64,000 bases of DNA from Burkholderia sp. Ax-1724 (GTDB lineage: Bacteria > Pseudomonadota > Gammaproteobacteria > Burkholderiales > Burkholderiaceae): NCBI RefSeq assembly GCF_011752995.1, contig NZ_VWWL01000014.1:62001-126000 (forward strand), given 5' to 3'. How positions within the stretch are numbered: position 1 is the stretch's first letter; each line of letters opens with the position of its first letter. Under the pieces are notes generated by a model that was given only the letters and a program-made list of their open reading frames with translations, searched no databases and was not told where the DNA came from. Shown one piece after another: positions 25,354 to 34,307 of the stretch. Both the position numbers and the translations under genes were made by a program.

Positions 25354-26154
25354 TTACCGCCTCGGCGCGAGCGTCTGCCGTTTCGTTTCGAGTTGCGTGA
25401 CGACGCGTTGCAGCGTGCGCTCCGCGGGCCCGAGCGCGCACGCGAATTTGCAGCCGATCACATAACGCCGGTCGCCCTTCGGCGTCGTCAATGCGCGCGG
25501 CGCGACGATTTGCAGATCCAGTTGCAACGTACCGAAACTGCCGAGTTGCAAGGTCACGTCGTGCAGCACGGTGCCGGCTTCGAGCGAACCGAAGCGCTCG
25601 TCGGCAGTCTTCAACGCGATGCCGCCGAGCGACAGGTCCTGCAATTCGAGGCGGAACGAACCGCCGTTCGCGTACGGGCCGATCGCGAGATACGGATCGA
25701 GCAACGGTGTTTGTACGCGGAAGAACTCGCGGCGCTGCACGTAGTAGAGCAGCGGCGGGAACGGCGCTTCGAACGCGGAGCGTCCTTCGAATCTGGTGGG
25801 CGTGGCGCCGCCCGTCGTGAATTCGGTGCGGATGCCGCCGGGCAGACTGCGAAACGTCAACTGAGGCGCGGCGGGCAACGCGCGATTGTCGTCCGCGACG
25901 CTGCCCATGTCGAATACGAAGCGTGCGTTGCGCGAATCGACGTCGAGCACCTGCGTGACGATCTGCCTGCCGTCGAACTCCACTGTCACGAAGTCCTGCC
26001 CGTTCAGCAGATTGCGCAGGCAGACGGCGATTTGCAGCGGATGGCGCTGCGCGAAGTTTTCGTCGGCGTCGTGGGGCGATGCCGTGAGGTCGGCTTGAGT
26101 CGGTTGCACTGGCGGCTGCGTTGGCGGTTGAGCGAGCAGTTGAGCGGCGGTCAT
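25354..26154 (-). CDS. ycgR: YcgR-type flagellar brake protein with PilZ domain
   Basis: The 266-residue protein binds cyclic di-GMP and slows flagellar rotation by acting on the motor. An N-terminal YcgR domain (about 35-135: RHPLQIAVCLRNLLNGQDFVTVEFDGRQIVTQVLDVD) precedes a PilZ domain (about 140-250). The c-di-GMP contacts are visible as RREFFRV and DLSLGG. ATG 26154 follows AGGGA and gives the family's usual length. It converges on the penicillin-binding protein gene with 16 bp between stops. Together with flhDC 20 kb away it suggests a motile host. Confidence 0.9.
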   Translation of the reverse strand: MTAAQLLAQPPTQPPVQPTQADLTASPHDADENFAQRHPLQIAVCLRNLLNGQDFVTVEFDGRQIVTQVLDVDSRNARFVFDMGSVADDNRALPAAPQLTFRSLPGGIRTEFTTGGATPTRFEGRSAFEAPFPPLLYYVQRREFFRVQTPLLDPYLAIGPYANGGSFRLELQDLSLGGIALKTADERFGSLEAGTVLHDVTLQLGSFGTLQLDLQIVAPRALTTPKGDRRYVIGCKFACALGPAERTLQRVVTQLETKRQTLAPRR

Positions 26155-26484
26155 TCGAATATCCCTGCATGTTGCGGCCCTGGCCTGGCCGGTTGGGAGC
26201 GCGGGCGGCATGGCGAAGATGCCGGCGCTCGGCTTTGTCCCGGAGTGATTGCAGGGATCGTGCCAACTGCATGTCAGGCGCTTGCGATGCGGCGCGCTCG
26301 CCGCTATGCCGCGTGCGGCGGGCGTTTGCGCGTGGTCCCGGTGAGCCGGCTGCTCGATGAAACGCGTGCTTGAAACGTTCGCTACGTAACGCGCATGCGG
26401 TTGTTACGGCCACATTCGCGCTGTATTGGTGGCCGCTTTGGCAGTGGCCTCGGTGACACCCCCGCGATCACACCGATGGCCGCA
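26155..26484. other. Gene-free stretch between the LacI gene and ycgR
   Basis: No gene with convincing composition is present. A hairpin with arms GGCCTCGGTG (26446-26455) and CACCGATGGCC (26471-26481), one base bulged, lies immediately after the LacI stop codon on the minus strand and may stabilise or end that transcript; it has no T run. The ycgR promoter should be in the right-to-left approach to 26154. Confidence 0.4.
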
Positions 26485-27528
26485 TCACCGCTCGCGCGGC
26501 GCCGCGGTCGAGGCGCGCACGACCAGCTTCGGTGCCGACGAAACCCGCATCGGCGCAGGCCCCGGCGCTTTATTCGCAGCGCGTCCCGCCGGCCCATACG
26601 ACGACTCGATCAGCTCGCGCAACAGCTCGACCGCCAGCCCGGCGACCTCGACCGTCGGCACGGCCACCGTGGTCAGCGCGGGACGTGATTCGCGCGCGAG
26701 CTGGATGTCGGTGATGCCGACCACCGACAGATCGTGCGGCACCCGCAGGCCGAGATCGGCGGCCGCGTGCATCGCGCCGAGCGCGGGCAGGTCGTTGGTC
26801 GCGAAGATCGCGGTGAGTTGGGGATCGGCTTCGAGCAGCGCACGCGCCGCGAGGTAGCCGCCGTGGATCGTATCGGCCGCGTGCCTGACGCGGTTCTTCG
26901 CGACGCCGCCCGCGCGCAGCGCGTCGACGAAACCTTCGTAGCGTGCCGCGTGAATACCCTGGGCCTTGCTGCCGACGATCGCGCCGAAGCGCCGATGTCC
27001 GAGCGCGAGCAGATGCGCGCCGGCCAGCTCTCCCGCGAGCCGGAAGTCGACCGCGACGCACGGCAACCCCGGCGGCTCGTTGGGCCGCTCCCATATGCAC
27101 AGCACGACCGGCGTGCCGCGTGCTTCGGTCGCATGCAGGTCCACGAAATCGAGGTTCGCATTGGTCACGAGCACGCCCTCGGAGAGCGTGCCGGCAATCT
27201 GGTCGAGATACGCGCGGCCGGTCAGCGGATTTTCATTCGTATTGCAGATGATGACGAAGTGGCCGCTCGTGCGTGCCGCGCGCTCGACCGCGAGCGCGAA
27301 CTCCGGATAGAACGGATTGGCGATGCTCGACACCATCAGCGCGAGCGTTGGCGCGCGGCCCTCGGCGAGCGCGCGCGCGGCGAGATGCGGGCGGTAGCCG
27401 AGCGCCTTGACCGCGTCGAGCACGCGCTGGCGGGTCGTTTCGCCGACGCGGCCGCGCTTGCGCAGAACGTTGGAGACGGTGGCCGGCGTGACACCGGCAT
27501 GACGCGCGACTTCGCTGAGTGTAGTCAT
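26485..27528 (-). CDS. LacI-family transcriptional repressor
   Basis: The 347-residue repressor has the LacI headpiece at its start (TLSEVARHAGVTPATVSNVLRKRGRVGETTRQRVLDAVKALGYRP) and a periplasmic-binding-protein-like sugar-binding core (LALMVSSIANPFYPEFALAVERAA, SVVGITDIQLARESRPALTTVAVP). It diverges from the beta-galactosidase and ABC transporter operon, and a perfect LacI-type palindrome lies between them. It therefore probably represses that operon until a galactoside binds. ATG 27528 begins MTTLSEVARHAGV, the canonical start, so the longer upstream reading is rejected. Confidence 0.92.
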   Translation of the reverse strand: MTTLSEVARHAGVTPATVSNVLRKRGRVGETTRQRVLDAVKALGYRPHLAARALAEGRAPTLALMVSSIANPFYPEFALAVERAARTSGHFVIICNTNENPLTGRAYLDQIAGTLSEGVLVTNANLDFVDLHATEARGTPVVLCIWERPNEPPGLPCVAVDFRLAGELAGAHLLALGHRRFGAIVGSKAQGIHAARYEGFVDALRAGGVAKNRVRHAADTIHGGYLAARALLEADPQLTAIFATNDLPALGAMHAAADLGLRVPHDLSVVGITDIQLARESRPALTTVAVPTVEVAGLAVELLRELIESSYGPAGRAANKAPGPAPMRVSSAPKLVVRASTAAPRER

Positions 27529-27668
27529 GGTACTTTCAATATCTGGGACGTCTGCCCGGCATTTGCGTCGCGGCGCAAGGCGCGGCAACATCTGTCGTCG
27601 AACAGGCAGACAAACGATATCGGAGACAGCCCCAACGATCGCAGGCGATCGATTTTTTCGGTCCTGCT

Positions 27669-27684
27669 GATTAAGCGCTTAATC
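27669..27684. promoter_or_regulatory. Perfect 16-bp palindrome, probable LacI-family operator
   Basis: GATTAAGCGCTTAATC is a perfect 16-bp palindrome with the central GC step favoured by LacI-family repressors. A shorter related palindrome, GATTAAATC, lies at 27699-27707, 13-23 bases before the ABC ATPase start codon. Both sit between the divergent LacI gene and the transport operon, so they are the best candidates for repressor binding. Confidence 0.7.
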
Positions 27685-27721
27685 TCCGACTTCGCGCCGA
27701 TTAAATCACGGAGTCGATGCA

Positions 27722-28912
27722 ATGGCGAGCATTTCCTTACGAGGCGTGCAAAAGGCGTATGGCGACGGCGCGCCGGTTATCCGCAATGTTGATCTGGAGA
27801 TCGGGGAGAACGAGTTCTGCGTGTTCCTCGGGCCGTCGGGTTGCGGCAAGTCCACGCTGCTGCGCATGATCGCCGGGCTTGAGGACGTGACGGACGGCGA
27901 CCTCGCGATCGGCGGGAAGATTGTCAACGATGTGCCCGCCGCGCAGCGCGGCGTTGCGATGGTGTTCCAGAGCTACGCGCTGTTTCCGCACATGACCGTG
28001 TTCGAGAACATGGCCTTCGGCCTGAAGCTCGCCAAAACGCCGAAGGACGAAATCGAGCGCAAGGTGCACGAAGCCGCGCGCATTCTGCAACTCGAAGCGC
28101 TGCTCGAACGGCGGCCCAAGGCACTCTCGGGCGGACAGAGGCAACGCGTTGCGATCGGCCGCGCGATCGTGCGCGAGCCCGGCGTGTTTCTGTTCGACGA
28201 GCCGCTCTCGAATCTCGATGCAACGCTGCGCGGGCAAACGCGCGTCGAGATCGCGCGCCTGCACAGGCAGTTCGCGAAGGCGAGCGTGGTCTACGTCACG
28301 CACGATCAGATCGAAGCGATGACGCTTGCCGACAAGATCGTGCTGCTGCACGCAGGCAAGGACACCGAGCGCTACGGCAGCATCGCGCAGATCGGCGCGC
28401 CGCTCGAATTGTATCGGCATCCGAAGAGTCGTTTCGTGGCCGGCTTTATCGGCTCGCCGCGCATGAATTTTCTGCCGGGCAAAGTCGCGTCGATCGACGC
28501 GCAAGGCGTGCTTGTCACGCTCGATCACAGCGCCGAAAACATCCACGCGCCGGTGAGCGGCACGGGTCTGCAAATCGCGCAGCCGGTCACGCTCGGCGTG
28601 CGGCCCGAACATCTCGAGTTCGTCGATGCATTCGCCGACGTATCAGCATCGGTATCGGTATCAGCATCGGCAACGACTCCGGCCGATGGCGTGCTCACGC
28701 GCAGCGTCGCGCTCGTCGAACAGCTCGGCGAACACAGCTACGTCCACCTCGATCAACCCGGCGGCGCCGTGCTGATTGCCAAGGCGCCGGGCGAAACGCG
28801 TCTCGCGCCAGGCGAGCGCGCGAGCCTGCGCGTGCCGCGTGCGGCCTGCCATCTGTTTACCGAAGACGGCTTTGCGGCCGCGTCGCTCGAATCCGTCGAA
28901 CACTACGCTTGA
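27722..28912 (+). CDS. Sugar ABC transporter ATP-binding protein (MalK/UgpC type)
   Basis: This 396-residue ATPase powers import of a carbohydrate through the two permeases encoded downstream. Walker A (GPSGCGKST, 37-45), the signature LSGGQRQR and Walker B VFLFDEP are all intact. The C-terminal third is the MalK-type regulatory OB-fold domain (GVRPEHLEF). A short Ser/Val/Ala run (ADVSASVSVSASATT) encoded by near-repeats of gcatcggtatcg interrupts this domain and looks like slippage-prone sequence. It is the first gene of the operon, starting 38 bp after the putative operator. Confidence 0.94.
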   Translation: MASISLRGVQKAYGDGAPVIRNVDLEIGENEFCVFLGPSGCGKSTLLRMIAGLEDVTDGDLAIGGKIVNDVPAAQRGVAMVFQSYALFPHMTVFENMAFGLKLAKTPKDEIERKVHEAARILQLEALLERRPKALSGGQRQRVAIGRAIVREPGVFLFDEPLSNLDATLRGQTRVEIARLHRQFAKASVVYVTHDQIEAMTLADKIVLLHAGKDTERYGSIAQIGAPLELYRHPKSRFVAGFIGSPRMNFLPGKVASIDAQGVLVTLDHSAENIHAPVSGTGLQIAQPVTLGVRPEHLEFVDAFADVSASVSVSASATTPADGVLTRSVALVEQLGEHSYVHLDQPGGAVLIAKAPGETRLAPGERASLRVPRAACHLFTEDGFAAASLESVEHYA

Positions 28913-28930
28913 ATAACATGGGGACCTGGG

Positions 28931-30925
28931 ATGCGCCTTGGAGTCTGTTACTACCCGGAACACTGGCCCGAATCGATGTGGGACGACGACGCGCGGCGGA
29001 TGAAAGCGCTCGGCATCGAGCAGGTGCGGATTGCCGAATTTGCGTGGAGCCGCATGGAGCCGACGCCCGGCGAATACGACTGGGGCTGGCTCGATCGCGC
29101 GATCGACGTGCTTGGCGCGGCGGGTCTTAAGGTCGTCATGTGCACGCCGACCGCGACGCCGCCGAAATGGCTGATCCATCGTCATCCCGACATCCTGCCG
29201 GTCGGCGCCGATGGACGTCCGCGCGCGTTCGGTTCGCGGCGCCATTACGACTTCTCGTCGCCCGCGTATTTCGAAGCATCGCAACGCATCTGCACGGCGG
29301 TGGCCGAGCGTTACGGCAAACATCCGGCGGTCGCGTACTGGCAGACCGATAACGAATTCGGCTGTCACCAGACGGTGGTCAGCTATTCGCCGGCGGCCGT
29401 CGCGCGCTTTCGCGAGTGGCTCAAGGCGCGTTATCGCACGATCAAGGCGTTGAACGATGCATGGGGCACCGTGTTCTGGAGCATGGAGTACCGCAGCTTC
29501 GACGAAATCGATGCGCCTGTCGCGACCGTGACCGAAGCGCATCCCTCGCATCGCCTTGATTACCGGCGTTTCGCCTCCGATGAAGTGGCGCGCTACAACC
29601 GCATGCAGGTCGAGATTATCCGCGCGCATTCGCCGGGGCGGCCCGTCGCGCACAACTTCATGCAACTCTTTACCGAGTTCGATCACTACAAGGTCGCGGC
29701 CGATCTCGACGTTGCGACGTGGGACAGCTATCCGCTCGGCGCGCTCGAAGAGCAGTGGTTCGCACCGGACATCAAGGCGCGCTGGCTGCGCAGCGGTCAT
29801 CCGGATTTCGCGTCGTTCAATCACGACGTGTATCGCGGCATGTCGAAGCTGCCGTTCTGGGTCATGGAGCAGCAGCCGGGGCCGGTGAACTGGGCGCACT
29901 GGAATCCCGCGCCATTGCCGGGCATGGTGCGGTTGTGGAGTTGGGAAGCGTTCGCGCACGGCGCGGGCTGCGTGTCGTATTTCCGCTGGCGTCAGGCGCC
30001 GTTCGCGCAGGAGCAGATGCATGCGGGTCTCAATACGCCCGATAACCGGCTCGACATCGGCGGTAGCGAAGCATCGCAAGTCGCCGGCGAGATTCGCACG
30101 GTGCTTGCCGAGCATGCCGATGTCGATGCCGACGCGAATGCGGCGGTTCGCTCGAAAGTTGCGCTTGTCTACGACTACGAAGCGAAGTGGCTGTTCGAGA
30201 TTCATCCGCAGGGCGCGGACTTTCACTATCCGCGTTTCGCATTCGAGTACTACTCGGCATTGCGCGCACTCGGGCTCGACGTCGATGTCGTGCCGGCCGA
30301 TGCTTCTTTCGATGGTTATAGCCTGATTGTCGTGCCGCCGTTGCCGGTCGTGCCGGGCGATTTCGCCGAACGGCTCGCACGCTCGGGGGCGCAAGTGGTG
30401 CTCGGTCCGCGCACTGGTTCGAAAACGCCTGATCTGCGGATTCCCGCCAATTTGCCGCCCGGCGTGTTGACCGGGGTATTGCCGCTGCGCGTATGGCGCG
30501 TCGAATCGATGCGGCCGAACGTGACGGAAGCGGTACTGCTCGAAGAGCCGGGCGCAAACGCGGAGGCCGCTGGCTTCGCGCGCCACTGGCGCGATTTCGT
30601 CGATAGCGATGCCACGTTTGCGCTCGATGTGCGCGCGCGTTTTGCGGACGGTCATCCCGCGTACGTGCGAAACGGCGCATGCCACTATTTCGCGAGCCTG
30701 TTCGACGACGCGCTCACGCAGCGTCTGTTCGCGCGGATCGCCCAGGAAGCCGGCATCGAAACGATGCCACTCGGCGATGCCGTACGCGTGAGCCGGCGCG
30801 GCGCGCTGACCTACGTATTCAACTACGGCGCCGAAGTGCATACGCTCGATCACGTTGCCGATCACGCTTTCGTGATCGGCTCGCGCGCGGTGGCTCCGCA
30901 GGGCGTGGCGATTTACCGTTCGTGA
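28931..30925 (+). CDS. Beta-galactosidase, glycoside hydrolase family 42
   Basis: The 664-residue enzyme hydrolyses terminal beta-galactosides. It begins LGVCYYPEHWPESMW, typical of GH42, and the catalytic residues are the acid/base E142 in QTDNEFG and the nucleophile E313 in WVMEQQPGPVNW. A trimerisation domain (about 395-600) and a C-terminal beta domain follow. It has no signal peptide, so it acts in the cytoplasm on galactosides brought in by the ABC transporter encoded around it. It starts 18 bp after the ATPase gene. Placement of a hydrolase between ATPase and binding protein genes indicates one catabolic operon. Confidence 0.94.
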   Translation: MRLGVCYYPEHWPESMWDDDARRMKALGIEQVRIAEFAWSRMEPTPGEYDWGWLDRAIDVLGAAGLKVVMCTPTATPPKWLIHRHPDILPVGADGRPRAFGSRRHYDFSSPAYFEASQRICTAVAERYGKHPAVAYWQTDNEFGCHQTVVSYSPAAVARFREWLKARYRTIKALNDAWGTVFWSMEYRSFDEIDAPVATVTEAHPSHRLDYRRFASDEVARYNRMQVEIIRAHSPGRPVAHNFMQLFTEFDHYKVAADLDVATWDSYPLGALEEQWFAPDIKARWLRSGHPDFASFNHDVYRGMSKLPFWVMEQQPGPVNWAHWNPAPLPGMVRLWSWEAFAHGAGCVSYFRWRQAPFAQEQMHAGLNTPDNRLDIGGSEASQVAGEIRTVLAEHADVDADANAAVRSKVALVYDYEAKWLFEIHPQGADFHYPRFAFEYYSALRALGLDVDVVPADASFDGYSLIVVPPLPVVPGDFAERLARSGAQVVLGPRTGSKTPDLRIPANLPPGVLTGVLPLRVWRVESMRPNVTEAVLLEEPGANAEAAGFARHWRDFVDSDATFALDVRARFADGHPAYVRNGACHYFASLFDDALTQRLFARIAQEAGIETMPLGDAVRVSRRGALTYVFNYGAEVHTLDHVADHAFVIGSRAVAPQGVAIYRS

Positions 30926-30944
30926 CAGGAATCCGGTAAGGCTG

Positions 30945-30982
30945 CGGCAGTGCCATGCAGCAGTGCGATGCAGTAGTGCTAT
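30945..30982. repeat. Two-and-a-half copies of a 13-bp direct repeat
   Basis: GCAGCAGTGCGAT (30957-30969) is followed at once by GCAGTAGTGCTAT (30970-30982), with a partial third copy to the left. The repeat lies in the 118-bp gap between the GH42 gene and the binding protein gene. It may be a small expansion or part of an mRNA structure that raises expression of the binding protein. Confidence 0.35.
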
Positions 30983-31043
30983 ATCCCAGCTCCACACAGC
31001 AACGACACCGACGTAAAACCACGAAATACAGGAGACAGGCAGC

Positions 31044-32297
31044 ATGAAACTGAAACCACGCAAGATTCTATTGACGCTCGCGCTGGCCGCTGTGGCGGCG
31101 GGCACGTCCGTCGTCGGCACGGCGCAGGCCAGCACGCTCGCGCTGAACATCGCATACAAGGGCGCGAGCCAGCGCGCGGTCTGGCAGCAGGTGGTCGACG
31201 AGTTCAAGAAAGCTCATCCTGGCATCGACGTGAAAGTGTCGTTTATCGACGAAGAAGCGTACAAGGTTCAACTGCCCGGTTGGCTCTCGACTGTCGCGCC
31301 CGATGTCGTCAACTGGCACGACGGCGAACGCATGGCGTATTACGCGCAGCGCGGCCTGTTCGAAGACCTGAGCGGCGACTGGCAGAAGAACGGCTGGAAC
31401 GGGATGTATGCGTCGACGAAAGAAGCTTCGTCGTATAAGGGCAAGCAGTATGCCGCGCCGACCGTGTACTACTCGTGGGGGATGTTCTATCGCAAGGATC
31501 TGTTCGAGAAGGCCGGCATCAAGAGCGAGCCGAAAACGTGGGACGAGTTTCTCGACGCCGCGAAGAAGCTGAAGGCAGCGGGCATTACGCCGATTGCGGT
31601 AGCGGGCCGCGATGCGTGGACGCTCGCGGGCTGGTTCGATTATCTCGACCTGCGTCTGAACGGCAACGCGTTTCACCAGAAGCTGATGGCCGGTGAGATT
31701 CCCTACACCGATCCGCGCGTCAAGAAGGTTTATACGACGTGGAAGCAATTGATCGACGACGGCTACTTCATCGACAATTCGCTTTCCTACGATCTCGATG
31801 CGGTGCAGCCGTTCCTGTTCCAGGGCAAGGCCGGCATGATGCTGATGGGCACGTTTATCGCCGCGGGTTTTCCGCCGAACGTGAAACCGCAAATGGGCTA
31901 CTTCCAGTTCCCGATCATCGATTCGAAGGTGTCGACCGCCGAAGACGGTCCGGTCGAATCGTTGCATATTCCGTCGAAAGCGAAGAACAAGGCCGATGCG
32001 CACACGTTCCTCGCATTCGTCGAAACGCCCGAGATCGGCGCGCAACTCGCTACAGGTCTCGGTTCCTTGTCGGCGAACAGCAAATCGCCCGAACCCGAAG
32101 ATCCGATTTCGAAGATCGGCTTCCAGATTCTGTCGAATACGAAGGGCGGTATTGCGCAGTTCTATGATCGCGATATGACGAAGGAAATGGCCGACGAAGG
32201 GATGAAGGGGATGCAGCAGTTCATCTCCGATCCGACCAGGCTCGACGACATCCTCGCGCAACTCGAGCAGACCCGTCAGCGTATCTACAAGAAGTAA
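31044..32297 (+). CDS. Carbohydrate ABC transporter substrate-binding protein
   Basis: This 417-residue periplasmic protein captures the sugar for the permeases. A Sec signal peptide ends at about residue 29 (GTAQA-S). The mature part is a family 1 (MalE-like) binding protein: AVWQQVVDEFKKAHPGIDVKV, VYYSWGMFYRKDLFEKAGI, PKTWDEFLDAAKKLKAAGI. A clear CAGGAGA site precedes ATG 31044. It lies third in the operon. The ligand is probably a galactoside or galacto-oligosaccharide, inferred from the GH42 neighbour; the fold alone does not define it. Confidence 0.93.
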   Translation: MKLKPRKILLTLALAAVAAGTSVVGTAQASTLALNIAYKGASQRAVWQQVVDEFKKAHPGIDVKVSFIDEEAYKVQLPGWLSTVAPDVVNWHDGERMAYYAQRGLFEDLSGDWQKNGWNGMYASTKEASSYKGKQYAAPTVYYSWGMFYRKDLFEKAGIKSEPKTWDEFLDAAKKLKAAGITPIAVAGRDAWTLAGWFDYLDLRLNGNAFHQKLMAGEIPYTDPRVKKVYTTWKQLIDDGYFIDNSLSYDLDAVQPFLFQGKAGMMLMGTFIAAGFPPNVKPQMGYFQFPIIDSKVSTAEDGPVESLHIPSKAKNKADAHTFLAFVETPEIGAQLATGLGSLSANSKSPEPEDPISKIGFQILSNTKGGIAQFYDRDMTKEMADEGMKGMQQFISDPTRLDDILAQLEQTRQRIYKK

Positions 32298-32365
32298 GCG
32301 GTGGCGGCCGCGAGGCCGCCGTTCGCCGTTGGGGATTGGAAACAGATCGGATCGGGAGAGTGATC

Positions 32366-33343
32366 GTGTCGCATTCCGTGAGCCGTCATAGCGTCGACGG
32401 TCCTGTTGAACCTGACGGGCCGGGCTCGCCCGTGCCCGGCGGCATGGTGGGCGGCGGCGCGCGGGTCGCATCGCGCCGCCGTGGTCCGACGCCGACCGCG
32501 CGGCGCCAGCGGCGCGCTGCGTTCCTGTTTCTCGCGCCGGCCTGCATCATGGTCGCCGTGTACGTGGTGTGGCCGATCCTCTCGACGATCCGTCTGAGCT
32601 TTTTCAACTGGGACGGTATGACCGAACCGTCGTTCATCGGTCTCGCGAACTACGTCGAACTGTTCCATACGCCGACGTTCTACACGGCACTCAGAAACAA
32701 TCTCATCTGGCTCGTGCTGTTTCTGCTCGCTCCGCCGATGGGGCTCGCCGTCGCGCTGTATCTGAATCAGGCGGTGGCCGGCATTCGCATCGTGAAGTCG
32801 CTGTTCTTCGCACCGTTCGTGCTGTCGGGTGTCGTGGTCGGTCTGATCTTTTCGTGGTTCTACGATCCGACCTTCGGCCTGCTCGCGATGATTCTCGGTC
32901 ATGGCGTGCCGGTACTCGGCGACCCGCGTTACGCGACGTTCGGCATCGTATTCGCGGCGCTGTGGCCACAAACCGCGTATTGCATGATTCTTTATCTGAC
33001 CGGCCTCACCGCATTGAACGGCGAGCAGATCGAAGCCGCCCGCATGGAAGGCGCGCATGGCTGGTCGATGCTGTGGCACGTAATCCTGCCGCAATTGCGG
33101 CCGACCACGTTCATGGCGATCGTCGTGACGATCATCGGCGCGCTGCGCAGCTTCGATCTGATTTCGGTGATGACGGGCGGCGGCCCGTTCGAAAGCTCGA
33201 CCGTGCTCGCGTACTTCATGTACGACCAGGCTATCAAGTACTACCGCATCGGCTATTCGGCGGCGATTGCGGTCGTGCTGTTCGGCATCATGCTCGTGTA
33301 CATCGTCTATCATCTGCGGCGGATGCTGCGCGCCGAGCAATAA
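32366..33343 (+). CDS. Sugar ABC transporter permease, MalF type
   Basis: The 325-residue permease has six membrane spans after a polar, cytoplasmic N-terminal extension of about 50 residues. The EAA loop that docks the ATPase reads EAARMEGAHGWSMLWHVILPQLRP. GTG 32366 is selected because GGGAGA lies 6 bases upstream; a TTG at 32336 in the same frame is a weaker choice. It forms the channel together with the next gene's product. The spacing to the next gene is 10 bp. Confidence 0.92.
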   Translation: MSHSVSRHSVDGPVEPDGPGSPVPGGMVGGGARVASRRRGPTPTARRQRRAAFLFLAPACIMVAVYVVWPILSTIRLSFFNWDGMTEPSFIGLANYVELFHTPTFYTALRNNLIWLVLFLLAPPMGLAVALYLNQAVAGIRIVKSLFFAPFVLSGVVVGLIFSWFYDPTFGLLAMILGHGVPVLGDPRYATFGIVFAALWPQTAYCMILYLTGLTALNGEQIEAARMEGAHGWSMLWHVILPQLRPTTFMAIVVTIIGALRSFDLISVMTGGGPFESSTVLAYFMYDQAIKYYRIGYSAAIAVVLFGIMLVYIVYHLRRMLRAEQ

Positions 33344-33353
33344 GGAGCGGCTC

Positions 33354-34205
33354 ATGTTTCCGATGCCCATCGACAAATGGAAGCCGGCCACGCGCCGCGC
33401 GTACAAACTGACCTTGCCGGTCGCGCTGCTGATCTGGTTGCTGCCGATGATTGCGGTACTCGTTACGTCCGTGCGTTCGACCGAGGAATTGAGCGAGGGC
33501 AACTATTGGGGATGGCCGAAGCACTTCGCGATGTTCGATAACTATCGCGAGGCGTTGACCACCTCGCCGATGCTGCATTACTTCTGGAATAGCGTGCTGA
33601 TTACGGTGCCGTCCGTTGTCGGTTCGATCGCGCTAGCCGCGATGGCGGGCTTTGCGCTCGCGATCTATCGCTTTCGTGGCAATTCGACGTTGTTTGCGAC
33701 CTTCGTCGCCGGCAATTTCGTACCGATCCAGGTGCTGATGATTCCGGTGCGCGATCTGTCGTTGCAACTCGGTCTATTCAATACCGTAAGTGCGCTGATT
33801 CTGTTTCACGTCTCGTTTCAGACCGGTTTTTGCGCGCTGTTTCTGCGCAACTTCATCAAGCAACTGCCGTTCGAACTTGTCGAGGCCGCACGTATTGAAG
33901 GGGCGAACGAATGGACGGTGTTCTTTCGCATCGTGTTGCCGTTGATTCGTCCCGCGCTTGCTGCATTGGCGATTCTCGTGTTTACGTTCGTGTGGAACGA
34001 CTATTTCTGGGCGCTGTGTCTGACGCAGGGCGATGATGCCGCGCCGATCACGGTCGGCGTCGCCGCGCTGAAAGGGCAGTGGACGACCGCATGGAATCTC
34101 GTTTCGGCGGGTTCGATTCTGGCTGCGCTGCCCTCGGTTGCGATGTTCTTCGCCATGCAGAAGCATTTCGTCGCGGGGCTGACGTTCGGGGCGACGAAAG
34201 GATGA
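33354..34205 (+). CDS. Sugar ABC transporter permease, MalG type
   Basis: The 283-residue second permease has six spans and an EAA loop EAARIEGANEWTVFFRIVLPLIRP. ATG 33354 follows a perfect AAGGAG site. It completes the importer (ATPase, binding protein, two permeases) and is the last gene of the operon, being followed by a terminator 45 bp downstream. Confidence 0.93.
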   Translation: MFPMPIDKWKPATRRAYKLTLPVALLIWLLPMIAVLVTSVRSTEELSEGNYWGWPKHFAMFDNYREALTTSPMLHYFWNSVLITVPSVVGSIALAAMAGFALAIYRFRGNSTLFATFVAGNFVPIQVLMIPVRDLSLQLGLFNTVSALILFHVSFQTGFCALFLRNFIKQLPFELVEAARIEGANEWTVFFRIVLPLIRPALAALAILVFTFVWNDYFWALCLTQGDDAAPITVGVAALKGQWTTAWNLVSAGSILAALPSVAMFFAMQKHFVAGLTFGATKG

Positions 34206-34249
34206 ACCCGAGGCGTGTTGCGCGTTGAGAGGTTGAGTGGAGAAGGGTT

Positions 34250-34271
34250 GCCCGCGTAAGCGGGCTTTTTT
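34250..34271 (+). terminator. Rho-independent terminator of the galactoside operon
   Basis: The stem GCCCGC (34250-34255) / GCGGGC (34260-34265) with a GTAA loop is followed by six T. It stands 45 bases after the last permease stop codon. Confidence 0.88.
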
Positions 34272-34307
34272 GTCACTCTTCCTTGGACCGGGTTCTTTCG
34301 GTCTGCT

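Noticed and set aside
28661..31207. An 848-codon minus-strand frame opposite the GH42 gene
   Set aside because: Its translation is Arg/His-rich without domains, while the plus strand encodes a complete GH42 enzyme with both catalytic glutamates.
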